Shown here in pieces: positions 1-6,462 of a DNA stretch of 9,233 nt. The position numbers and the translations under genes were made by a program. Below the pieces are notes generated by a model, which saw only the letters and a program-made list of their open reading frames with translations, searched no databases and was not told the DNA's origin. Source of the stretch: Candidatus Omnitrophota bacterium (GTDB lineage Bacteria > Ratteibacteria > UBA8468 > B48-G9 > JAFGKM01); NCBI GenBank assembly GCA_023818785.1, contig JAMWCO010000050.1, forward strand, positions 1-9,233, read 5' to 3'. The first letter of the stretch is position 1, and each line of letters begins with the position of its first letter.

Positions 1-53
1 TAAATTCATCACTTCAAACCTTTCCCTTACTTTAATTGAATATATTTTCCCAT
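1..53 (-). CDS. possible transposase N-terminus, partial, reached by a -1 frameshift
   Basis: A very strong Shine-Dalgarno (AAAGGAGG, bases 67-60 on the minus strand) sits 6 bases before an ATG at 53-51. Read straight, that ATG gives only eight codons (MGKYIQLK, stop at 29-27). The -1 frame stays open to the window edge and reads GKIYSIKVRERFEVMNL. That resembles the start of the helix-turn-helix region of IS3/IS481-type transposases, which often begin with a VREKFE-like helix. The change of frame falls on GGGAAAA (51-45), phased as G-GGA-AAA, a canonical -1 slippery heptamer. The -1 frame has a stop at 69-67 and no ATG, GTG or TTG before 12-10, so the strong ribosome site cannot serve it directly. 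Either there is a programmed or transcriptional slip, or an indel has broken the gene. GTG/ATG at 12-7 is an alternative, poorly served start. The family call rests on 17 residues and is tentative. Confidence 0.35.
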
Positions 54-90
54 CGGCTACCTCCTTTTACAACTATGATAACCGATGGGA
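48..90 (-). promoter_or_regulatory. inverted repeat enclosing a ribosome binding site and start codon
   Basis: TCCCATCGG (48-56) and CCGATGGGA (82-90) are perfect 9-base complements separated by 25 bases. In a minus-strand transcript the loop carries the AAAGGAGG ribosome site and the 3' arm contains the ATG of the possible transposase. If the RNA covers both arms, the start would be paired and poorly translated. Several insertion sequences (for example IS10, IS50 and IS200) use such a structure to block translation from read-through transcripts. The arms are seen directly; the role is inferred. Confidence 0.5.
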
Positions 91-119
91 TTACGACATC
101 CTATCTTTTAAACAACAGT

Positions 120-142
120 CAATGTATAAGTTGAATACATTG
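120..142. repeat. 8-base inverted repeat, 7-base spacer
   Basis: CAATGTAT (120-127) and ATACATTG (135-142) are perfect complements around a 7-base spacer. There is no T-tract on either side, so it is not a terminator. It lies upstream of the minus-strand start at 53 and could be an operator or part of a mobile-element end. No function can be assigned from sequence alone. Confidence 0.45.
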
Positions 143-246
143 TGAACACTTTTTCATCTTCTATAGATAATTTACACATACTTTAACTCTTTTATCCTGT
201 TTTTCTTTGCTGCTAATTTCCTTTTTTTCAACTTCTTCAATTTTTT

Positions 247-261
247 CCGAACCCGGTTCGG
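247..261. promoter_or_regulatory. GC-rich 15-base palindrome, possible operator
   Basis: CCGAACC-C-GGTTCGG is a perfect palindrome around a single central base, very GC-rich in an AT-rich setting. It ends 13 bases before the -35 box of the beta-helix gene promoter, a fitting place for an activator or repressor site. Neither strand has a following T-run, which argues against a terminator. The binding role is inferred. Confidence 0.4.
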
Positions 262-274
262 AGGTTTGGCAAAG

Positions 275-303
275 TTGACAAATAAGAAAAAATTTTTTAA
301 AGT
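275..303 (+). promoter_or_regulatory. sigma70-type promoter of the beta-helix gene
   Basis: A consensus -35 box TTGACA (275-280) is followed after exactly 17 bases by TAAAGT (298-303), matching 4 of 6 positions of the -10 consensus. The predicted transcription start is near base 310, only about 3 bases before the ATG at 313. No Shine-Dalgarno sequence precedes that ATG, so the message would be leaderless or nearly so. Confidence 0.55.
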
Positions 304-312
304 TTATTGAAT

Positions 313-2295
313 ATGGAGAAAATAGAGAATAAGAATTTAGATATTTTGTATGTCTCTCTTAATGGTGATGATTCTTTTACAGGTAGATATCCTGAAAGAA
401 TAAAAAATGATGGACCATTTTCAACTTTACAAAGAGCAATAGATGAGATTTTAAATATAAAAAAGGAAAATAAAGGTATTCTTAAAAAACAGATTTTAAT
501 TATTTTAAGAGGTGGTACTTATTTTCTTAAAAAACCAATTGAGATAAAACCAGAACACTCAGGGAGTTCTAAATTTCCAATTATTATAATGGCATATAAA
601 AATGAAAAAGTAATAATTAGTGCTGGTGAAAAAATAAAAAATTGGGATGAAAAAAAGATAAATGGTAAAAAATTCTTTTTATTTCAAATAGAAAATAAAA
701 ATTTAAGAAACTTTTGGTTGAATGGAAAAAGAATATATAGAGCAAGATTTCCTAAAAATAGTTATTTAAAAGTTGCTGGAGTATGTGAAGATGATGAGAA
801 AAAAGAGTTTAATGAAGGAGTTTATAAATTTAAATTTTATAAAGGTGATATAAAAAAATATAAAGTATTTAGAAATTGGGAAGTTATTTTCTTTAATAGA
901 TGGGTAGAGTCAAGATTACCAGTTTTATCTATTGATGAAGAAAAAGGAATTATTGAATTCAGTAAAAAAACTGTATTTAAACCAATAAAAAATAATGACC
1001 TTTATTATATTGAAAATATATTTGAATATATAAAAAAAAATCAATGGTATTTTGATTATGAAAAAAATATTCTTTATTTCTATCCAGATAAAAAAATAAA
1101 AAAATTTGAATTTATAATACCGAAATTTGAAAATGTTTTAAAAATTATTGGTAATCCAGAAAAAAATAAATTTGTTGAAAATATAAATTTTTATAATATT
1201 ACTTTTTCTCATACTGAGTGGTATTTTCCAGAAGAAAGTTTAATTGGAGGTTTTCCGCAGGCAGCCGTTGGTGTTCCTGGTGCTATTTATTGTGAAGGAG
1301 CAAGAAATATAAAATTTGAAAATTGCAAAATATGTAATATTGGTAATTATGGTATTGAATTTGGGAAAGGTTGCCAAAATAATAAAATTATTAATTGTAA
1401 AATTTATGATTTAGGTGCTGGTGGAATAAAGATAGGAGAAGCGGTTATAAGAAAAGAGGAGAATTTACAAACATTTGGGAATGAAATGAATAGTTGTATT
1501 ATTAGAGATGGAGGAGAAATTTTTCAAAGTAGTGTTGGTATATGGATAGGTCAAAGTTTTAATAATAAAATTTTAAATAATGAGATATATAATTTTTATT
1601 ACACTGGAATAAGTATTGGATGGACATGGGGATATAAAGAATCATTGGCAAGTGGTAATATTGTAAAATTTAATCATATTCATCATATAGGGAAAAAGAA
1701 AAATGGAGATGGGCCTATTTTAAATGATATGGGTGGGATATATACTCTTGGAATACAAAAAGGGACTTTAATTTCAAATAACATTTTCCATGATATTTAT
1801 GGATACTGGTATGGTGGATGGGGTATATATTTTGATGAAGGAAGTAGTTTTATAATAGCAGAAAATAACCTTGTTTATAATACTACCCATGGATCTTTTC
1901 ATCAACATTATGGCAAAGAAAATATTGTAAGAAATAATATTTTTGCTTTTGGGAAAGAACAACAAATACAAATTTCAAGACCAGAACAACATAAAAGATT
2001 TATTTTTGAAAATAATATTGTTATAGGTAAAACAGAAAAATGGATAGAAGGAGCACTTGATTTCAATTTTATTTTTGATAAGAATTTATACTGGAATATA
2101 AATAATAAAAAAATAAAATTTTTTGATAGAAATGGTAAAAGATATTTGTGGGAAGAATGGAAAGAAAAAGGGATGGATAAAAATTCTATTATTTCAGACC
2201 CTTTATTTTATAATATTAAAAAGTTTGATTTTAGATTGAAAAAGAAGTCTCCTGCTTTTAAATTAGGATTTAAAAAATTCAAATTACAAAGATAA
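313..2295 (+). CDS. GH141-like right-handed parallel beta-helix protein
   Basis: A 661-residue protein with the layout of GH141-type beta-helix proteins, a family with characterised alpha-L-fucosidase and xylanase members. The N-terminus carries the DUF1565-like YVSLNGDDS (about residues 13-21) and RGGTYFL (66-72). An insert domain follows with LNGKRIYRARFP (136-147) and WYFDYEKNILYFYP (245-258). From about 285 to 570 come repeated short N-rich beta-helix coils such as ENCKI, NNIFHDIY and ENNLVYN. Asp472 in NDMGGIY and Asp508 in IYFDEGSS are candidate catalytic acids; this is a guess from position, not alignment. I chose ATG 313; an in-frame TTG at 307 is possible. An in-frame stop at 298-300 rules out a longer N-terminus, so there is no signal peptide and the protein should be cytoplasmic. 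It probably acts on a sugar or oligosaccharide; the substrate is unknown. Confidence 0.75.
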   Translation: MEKIENKNLDILYVSLNGDDSFTGRYPERIKNDGPFSTLQRAIDEILNIKKENKGILKKQILIILRGGTYFLKKPIEIKPEHSGSSKFPIIIMAYKNEKVIISAGEKIKNWDEKKINGKKFFLFQIENKNLRNFWLNGKRIYRARFPKNSYLKVAGVCEDDEKKEFNEGVYKFKFYKGDIKKYKVFRNWEVIFFNRWVESRLPVLSIDEEKGIIEFSKKTVFKPIKNNDLYYIENIFEYIKKNQWYFDYEKNILYFYPDKKIKKFEFIIPKFENVLKIIGNPEKNKFVENINFYNITFSHTEWYFPEESLIGGFPQAAVGVPGAIYCEGARNIKFENCKICNIGNYGIEFGKGCQNNKIINCKIYDLGAGGIKIGEAVIRKEENLQTFGNEMNSCIIRDGGEIFQSSVGIWIGQSFNNKILNNEIYNFYYTGISIGWTWGYKESLASGNIVKFNHIHHIGKKKNGDGPILNDMGGIYTLGIQKGTLISNNIFHDIYGYWYGGWGIYFDEGSSFIIAENNLVYNTTHGSFHQHYGKENIVRNNIFAFGKEQQIQISRPEQHKRFIFENNIVIGKTEKWIEGALDFNFIFDKNLYWNINNKKIKFFDRNGKRYLWEEWKEKGMDKNSIISDPLFYNIKKFDFRLKKKSPAFKLGFKKFKLQR

Positions 2296-2297
2296 AA

Positions 2298-4088
2298 TTA
2301 TAACTGTTGTAATGTTAAAAATTTGTAATATAGACCTTTTCTTTCACATAATTCTTCATGAGTTCCTTCTTCAACTATTTCTCCATCTTCAAGAACTATA
2401 ATTTTTGTAACAGATTTAATTGTAGATAACCTGTGGGCAATAATAAAAACTGTCCTTTTTCCCATTATCTTTTCAATTGCTGATTGAATAATCTTTTCAG
2501 ATTCACTATCTAAAGAACCTGTTGCCTCATCAAAAATTAAAATTTCAGGCTCTTTATATATTGCCCTTGCTATTGAAATTAACTGTTTCTGACCTCCAGA
2601 AAGGTTCTCCCCTCTTTCTCCAATAATAGTATTCTCTTTTTCAGGGAAACTATCTATAAAATCCTTAATACCGACATCCTCTATAACCTCTTTAAATCTT
2701 TTCTCGTTGTAATCTCCAAATGTTATATTATCTTTTATGCTTCCATAAAAAATAATTGGTTCCTGTGGAACATATCCAATATGTTTTCTTAATGAATTTT
2801 GTTTAAAATTTTTTATATTTTCTCCATCAATAAGAATCTCTCCAGATGTTGTATCATAAAATCTTAATAGAAGAGCAACTAATGTACTTTTCCCAGAACC
2901 AGTTTTACCGACTATCCCTATTTTTTCTCCTTTATTTATTACAAAATTTATATTTTTAAGAATAAAGGCCTGCTCATATGCAAAACATACATTTTTAAAT
3001 TCAATCTTTTCTTTCAATCCTTCAAAAATTTTCCCATCCCCATTTTCTATTTTCCCTTTATAATCAAGGATACTAAATATTCTTGGTAAAGCAGAACTTG
3101 AATGTTTTAAGTGGGCATAAGTATTTATAAGTCCTTTTAAGGGGTTTATAATTGAAAAAAGAGAGAAGAAAAAAAGGAATAGGAATCCAGGAGTTATTGT
3201 TCCCTCTATAACTTTTCTCCCACCATAATAAATTAGATAACTTGAAGCAACTACTCCTGAAAATTCTATAAAAGGGGATATAAGGAGGATTCTTTTATTC
3301 ATTGATATAATTATTTTAAAAATATTTTCATTATCTTTTCTGAATTTATTTATAAAATTTTCTTCCTGATTATATGCTTTTATAATTTTCTGACCGAAAA
3401 TACTTTCATTTATAACATTAGCAATCCTTCCATATGTTTCTTGAATTGCTCTACCAAGTTTTCTTAGTTTCTTAGTCAAATTAAAAACAGGCATAAGTAT
3501 AACAGGGTAAATAAAAATTGAGATCAAACTTAATTTCCAATCAATAATAAAGATTATGAATAAATAACTTATTACAAGAAAAATTGGGAAGACAAAATTT
3601 GGGAAAAATGATTCAAGAGCATTACTTAAAATTCCAACATCATATATCACCCTTGTTGTTAACTCACCTGTTTGTTTTTTTGTAAAAAAATCAAGTGAAA
3701 GATTTAAAAATTTTGTATAAATTTTCTCTCTTAACTCAGTTAAAATTCTTGTTGAAAAAAGTTTGAAAAAATAATTATTTAAGTAAAAAAATAATCCTTT
3801 TAGAAAAAATGCAAATATCATAAAAAAAATCAAATATTTTAAAATTAAGAGTGGTTCATAGGAATTAAGTTTTGATATAAAACCTTCTAACTTAACACCT
3901 ATAAAATATGGTAAATTTTCAGGTAGAGTTATTTTTCTTCTTGATAGAATTCTGTCCAGTAGAGGAATTATGGTTGATAAAGATATAGTATTTAAAGAAA
4001 TACTTAAAAGTAAAAAAATTATACCTATGAAAAAATATCTCCAGTTTGTTTTAACATAATTTTTGATTTTCAAATATTCTTTTAGCAA
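2298..4088 (-). CDS. msbA: MsbA-like ABC exporter (probable lipid A flippase)
   Basis: A 596-residue half-transporter with an N-terminal membrane domain and a C-terminal ATPase. Hydrophobic segments lie near residues 18-40, 83-105, 160-182, 185-205, 268-288 and 298-318, giving the six helices of a type IV exporter. The ATPase has a full motif set: Walker A GKTGSGKST (394-402), Q-loop Gln442, signature LSGGQ (496-500), Walker B ILIFD with catalytic Glu521, D-loop SLDSES and the H-loop His552. As a homodimer it would use ATP to move a lipid substrate across the inner membrane. The family alone does not fix the substrate; the 7-base overlap with lpxB strongly suggests lipid A, hence MsbA. Start is TTG at 4088-4086, backed by GGAG 7 bases upstream; no ATG lies nearby. 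Its 3' end faces the beta-helix gene with only two bases between the stop codons. Confidence 0.85.
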   Translation of the reverse strand: MLKEYLKIKNYVKTNWRYFFIGIIFLLLSISLNTISLSTIIPLLDRILSRRKITLPENLPYFIGVKLEGFISKLNSYEPLLILKYLIFFMIFAFFLKGLFFYLNNYFFKLFSTRILTELREKIYTKFLNLSLDFFTKKQTGELTTRVIYDVGILSNALESFFPNFVFPIFLVISYLFIIFIIDWKLSLISIFIYPVILMPVFNLTKKLRKLGRAIQETYGRIANVINESIFGQKIIKAYNQEENFINKFRKDNENIFKIIISMNKRILLISPFIEFSGVVASSYLIYYGGRKVIEGTITPGFLFLFFFSLFSIINPLKGLINTYAHLKHSSSALPRIFSILDYKGKIENGDGKIFEGLKEKIEFKNVCFAYEQAFILKNINFVINKGEKIGIVGKTGSGKSTLVALLLRFYDTTSGEILIDGENIKNFKQNSLRKHIGYVPQEPIIFYGSIKDNITFGDYNEKRFKEVIEDVGIKDFIDSFPEKENTIIGERGENLSGGQKQLISIARAIYKEPEILIFDEATGSLDSESEKIIQSAIEKIMGKRTVFIIAHRLSTIKSVTKIIVLEDGEIVEEGTHEELCERKGLYYKFLTLQQL

Positions 4089-5185
4089 ATTTTTACTCCT
4101 TTTATTATAAACTCAGCAATTGCCCGACTTACATTTTTTTCTTTTAACATATCTTTCATTTTTTTAAACCCTATTATCTCTTTATTATATAAATCTTTTC
4201 TCTCAATTAAATCAATTATATCTTTCTCTGCTTCTTCTATCTTAAAATTCTGTATATATTCAGGAACTATCTTTTCTCCTAAAATTATATTAACAGGACT
4301 TATTATATTCAATTTTACCACCAATTTAGCAAAAAGATAATTAAAAAAAGATGTTTTATAAAATACAATAATTGGTTTCTCAAAATAAGCAACTTCAAGA
4401 TTAACTGTTCCAGATACAGCACAAATTACATCAGAATTTTCTATTAACCAATAAAGTTGATCAGTTATTTTATACAAGAAATCTGTACCTTTAAGTATTT
4501 TTTCTATATCTCTTCTAAAACTTTCATCCGATAATGATATTAAAACTTCTAAATTGATTTTTTTATTTAGGTCTTCTACTATCTTTTTTATTATAGGTAA
4601 GTTATAAATAATCTCCTCTTTTCTACTTCCAGGACAAATCCCTATTTTTATCTTTTTGTTTTTTACAGTTGTTTCTTGTATATCTTTCTCTTTAATAAGG
4701 TCAACAAAAGGATGCCCAAAATAAAAATAAGGGATATTTTCTTTTTTGTAAATTTCACATTCAAATGGAAAGATTGGTATTACAAAATCAACATATTTTT
4801 TTAAGATTTTAATCCTTTTATAATTATGTGCCCAAATTTTTGGAGGTATATAATAGAAAGTTTTAAATTTCTTTTTTAGTCGTTTTGCAATTTCAAGGTT
4901 GAAGCCTGGATTATCAATGAATATTATGATATCTGGATTTTGTCTCTCTATCTCTTTTATTATCTTTTTCAGAAAAGAGATGTATGAGAAAATTTTTTTT
5001 ATAACACCTGAAAAACCCATCTGTCCAAAAGGCATCCCTTTTATTAAATTTACACCTTCTTTTTCCATCCTTTCTCCACCTGTCCCAAAGATAAATATAT
5101 CTGGCTTTAATTCTTTAAAATTTCTACATAAAAGTGAACCATAATTGTCACCAGATTTTTCTCCAGCAAGTATACATATTTTCAT
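4082..5185 (-). CDS. lpxB: lipid-A-disaccharide synthase LpxB
   Basis: LpxB (GT19) joins UDP-2,3-diacylglucosamine to lipid X, giving the tetraacyl disaccharide-1-phosphate of lipid A and UDP, at the inner membrane surface. The 367 residues show the family signatures in order: AGEKSGD (7-13), GTGGERM (34-40), MGFSGV (56-61), IDNPGFN (90-96), YYIPPKIWAH (111-120), GHPFVD (157-162), PGSRKEEI (185-192), SGTVNLE (257-263) and the NIILGEKIVPEYIQ block (299-312). Length is close to the usual 370-390. Small departures from consensus are WAHNYKR for WAWR and SPVNI for LPNI. Start is ATG at 5185, with AAAAGG 8 bases upstream. It is the first gene of a two-gene operon with the msbA-like exporter. Its presence is the main evidence that the organism has an outer membrane with lipid A; the other lpx genes are not in the window. 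Confidence 0.95.
   Translation of the reverse strand: MKICILAGEKSGDNYGSLLCRNFKELKPDIFIFGTGGERMEKEGVNLIKGMPFGQMGFSGVIKKIFSYISFLKKIIKEIERQNPDIIIFIDNPGFNLEIAKRLKKKFKTFYYIPPKIWAHNYKRIKILKKYVDFVIPIFPFECEIYKKENIPYFYFGHPFVDLIKEKDIQETTVKNKKIKIGICPGSRKEEIIYNLPIIKKIVEDLNKKINLEVLISLSDESFRRDIEKILKGTDFLYKITDQLYWLIENSDVICAVSGTVNLEVAYFEKPIIVFYKTSFFNYLFAKLVVKLNIISPVNIILGEKIVPEYIQNFKIEEAEKDIIDLIERKDLYNKEIIGFKKMKDMLKEKNVSRAIAEFIIKGVKIC
4096..4100 (-). promoter_or_regulatory. Shine-Dalgarno for the msbA-like gene
   Basis: AGGAG, inside the last codons of lpxB, lies 7 bases upstream of the TTG start at 4088-4086. It settles the non-ATG start of the exporter gene and implies translational coupling with lpxB, whose stop codon (4084-4082) falls just after that start. 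Confidence 0.75.
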
Positions 5186-5205
5186 AACTTTAACCTTTTA
5201 GTTAA

Positions 5206-5235
5206 ATTATACTTAAATTTTCTCAATTTTGCTAA
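5206..5235 (-). promoter_or_regulatory. promoter of the lpxB-msbA operon
   Basis: On the minus strand a perfect -10 box TATAAT (5211-5206) follows TTAGCA (5235-5230, 4 of 6 matches to the -35 consensus) after 18 bases. The predicted start near 5199 leaves a leader of about 14 bases holding AAAAGG (5199-5194) before the lpxB ATG. A short inverted repeat, TTTAAC (5189-5194) and GTTAAA (5201-5206), overlaps the transcription start and could be an operator. Confidence 0.5.
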
Positions 5236-5287
5236 ATTTTAACAAAAGCAAGTCAGATCTCCTAATGGATGGTAAATTTGCAATGGT

Positions 5288-5316
5288 TTGACAGATTAAA
5301 TTTTAAGTATTATACT
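5288..5316 (+). promoter_or_regulatory. strong sigma70-type promoter of the GNAT-isomerase-URO-D operon
   Basis: A perfect -35 box TTGACA (5288-5293), a 17-base spacer and TATACT (5311-5316, 5 of 6 matches). The predicted transcription start is base 5323-5324, which coincides with the ATG at 5324. This is the best promoter in the window and predicts a leaderless message. Its -10 region shares the element TTTAAGTAT, in inverted orientation, with the divergent lpxB promoter. Confidence 0.7.
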
Positions 5317-5323
5317 TTTTATA

Positions 5324-6445
5324 ATGGTTATGAGAAATCCTTATCCAAATGAATATGAAAAGATAATGAGATTTTTAGAAGATGCTTATGGACATTTCTA
5401 TAATCTCTTCCCCTTATCTTATCCCCAATCATGGAAGAAGGAAAACACAGATTTTAGTAATATTTTAATTATTGAAGAAAATAATAAACTATGTTCACTT
5501 GTAAGGATTTTCCCACTCACCTTAATTTATAATAATATTAAAATTAAGATTGCTGGAATTGGTGCTGTATCAACCAAATATGAAGAAAGAGGGAAGGGCT
5601 ATATGACAATTTTATTAAAAGAAGCAATTAAAAAAATGGAAAAAGATGGTTATCCACTTTCAATTTTATGGGGAGATAGACATAGATATATAAATTTTGG
5701 TTATGAAAATTCAGGGAAAATTATAAATCTTACTATAACATTAAGGGGACTGGAAAAACAAAAGGTTAATTCTGTAAAAGTGAAAAAGTATCTTGGAGAG
5801 AAAGAAGTATTGTTAAAGGTTATTGATGCATATAATAAAAAAAGTTATAGGTTAGAAAGAAGTATTGAATATTTTGATGAAATTTACAAAAAATTATTTG
5901 TTTCATTATATTATTCAGATGAAGGAGAAAATTTTTCTTATGTTGTTATAAATGAACAGTCATCAGAAACAAAAGTATATGAATTTGCAGGAGAACCAAA
6001 TGTTATCCTTGGGATTTTGAAATATCTATCAGAAAGGTTTGGGAAAATTAAGTTTTATTTAGAATTCCCAAATTTCTATGAAATTCCTGAAATAATATTA
6101 AAAGTATCATCAAGTTGGAATTCTTCAACAGCAGGAATGATAAAGATTATATCTCTTAAAAAAACAATTGAAACATTCTTGCCTTTTATTGAGAAAGGCA
6201 TTCCAGAAAAAGAAGAAATTTTGTTTGAGATAGAAGGGAAAGAGAAAATTGGGATAAAAAAGGAAAATGGCAAAGTTAAATTTATTCAGGAAAGTGAAAA
6301 TTTAATAAGATTAAAAGAAGATGAAATGGTAAGATTATTTTTTAATCTATCAGATGATTTTTTAAAAATTGAACAGAATTTGAAGAGAATATGTAGAAAT
6401 TTTTTACCTATTGATTTATTTTTTCCATTAATTGACCATATTTAA
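5324..6445 (+). CDS. GNAT family N-acetyltransferase, Eis-like
   Basis: A 373-residue protein with an N-terminal GNAT fold (about 1-130) that would transfer an acetyl group from acetyl-CoA to an amine. The acetyl-CoA binding motif is seen as AGIGAVSTKYEERGKGYM (77-94), with RGKG matching the R/Q-x-x-G-x-G/A pyrophosphate loop. WGDRHRYINFGYE (116-128) closes the domain in the manner of Acetyltransf_9 (Eis-type) proteins. The remaining 240 residues fit a second GNAT-like lobe plus an SCP2-like C-terminal part (MIKIISLKKTIETFLPFI, near 270-287), and the length suits Eis-like enzymes, which use a C-terminal carboxylate; this protein ends in DHI. The acceptor is unknown; family members acetylate aminoglycosides, lysines or other amines. 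ATG 5324 and ATG 5330 are both possible starts; neither has a Shine-Dalgarno. It is the first gene of a three-gene operon. Confidence 0.75.
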   Translation: MVMRNPYPNEYEKIMRFLEDAYGHFYNLFPLSYPQSWKKENTDFSNILIIEENNKLCSLVRIFPLTLIYNNIKIKIAGIGAVSTKYEERGKGYMTILLKEAIKKMEKDGYPLSILWGDRHRYINFGYENSGKIINLTITLRGLEKQKVNSVKVKKYLGEKEVLLKVIDAYNKKSYRLERSIEYFDEIYKKLFVSLYYSDEGENFSYVVINEQSSETKVYEFAGEPNVILGILKYLSERFGKIKFYLEFPNFYEIPEIILKVSSSWNSSTAGMIKIISLKKTIETFLPFIEKGIPEKEEILFEIEGKEKIGIKKENGKVKFIQESENLIRLKEDEMVRLFFNLSDDFLKIEQNLKRICRNFLPIDLFFPLIDHI

Positions 6446-6450
6446 AAAGA

Positions 6451-6457
6451 AGGGAGG
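6451..6457 (+). promoter_or_regulatory. Shine-Dalgarno of the isomerase gene
   Basis: AGGGAGG ends 5 bases before the ATG at 6463, in the 17-base gap after the acetyltransferase stop. It is much stronger than anything before the operon's first gene, so translation of this internal gene clearly depends on ribosome-site recognition. Confidence 0.8.
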
Positions 6458-6462
6458 AAATT

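Larger units (their letters stand above)
91..306. other. non-coding region between mobile-element-like start and beta-helix gene
   Basis: No convincing gene is present in these 216 bases. Bases 143-246 are T-rich on the plus strand and show no hairpin, tRNA or promoter that I can support. The useful content is an inverted repeat (120-142), a GC-rich palindrome (247-261) and the promoter of the beta-helix gene (275-303). If the left-edge ORF belongs to an insertion sequence, its terminal repeat should lie somewhere in 91-246, but the partner end is outside the window, so the boundary cannot be set. Confidence 0.6.

Noticed and set aside
75..122. Minus-strand promoter using TTGACT (122-117) for the transposase-like ORF
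   Set aside because: At 16-18 base spacing there is no acceptable -10 box; TAGGAT is too close and TATCAT too far.
247..261. Palindrome as a rho-independent terminator
   Set aside because: No T-run follows on either strand; on the minus strand it is followed by an A-run.
275..310. Short peptide from TTG 275 after GGAGG (260-264)
   Set aside because: Only 11 codons, 10-base spacing and overlap with the promoter; nothing supports a gene.
1774..1971. Minus-strand open frame inside the beta-helix gene
   Set aside because: No ribosome site, no recognisable motif and fully inside a well-supported gene; it is a by-product of AT-rich codon use.
2283..2313. Inverted repeat ATTACAA/TTGTAAT as a bidirectional terminator
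   Set aside because: The arms are AT-rich, only 7 bases long, with a 17-base loop and no proper T-tract, so the hairpin would be too weak.
4899..5144. Plus-strand open frame antisense to lpxB
   Set aside because: It covers the conserved LpxB motifs on the other strand and has no features of its own.
5320..5325. TATAAT directly at the acetyltransferase start as the -10 box
   Set aside because: It lies 26 bases from TTGACA, overlaps the ATG and would start transcription inside the gene; TATACT at 5311 has the right spacing.
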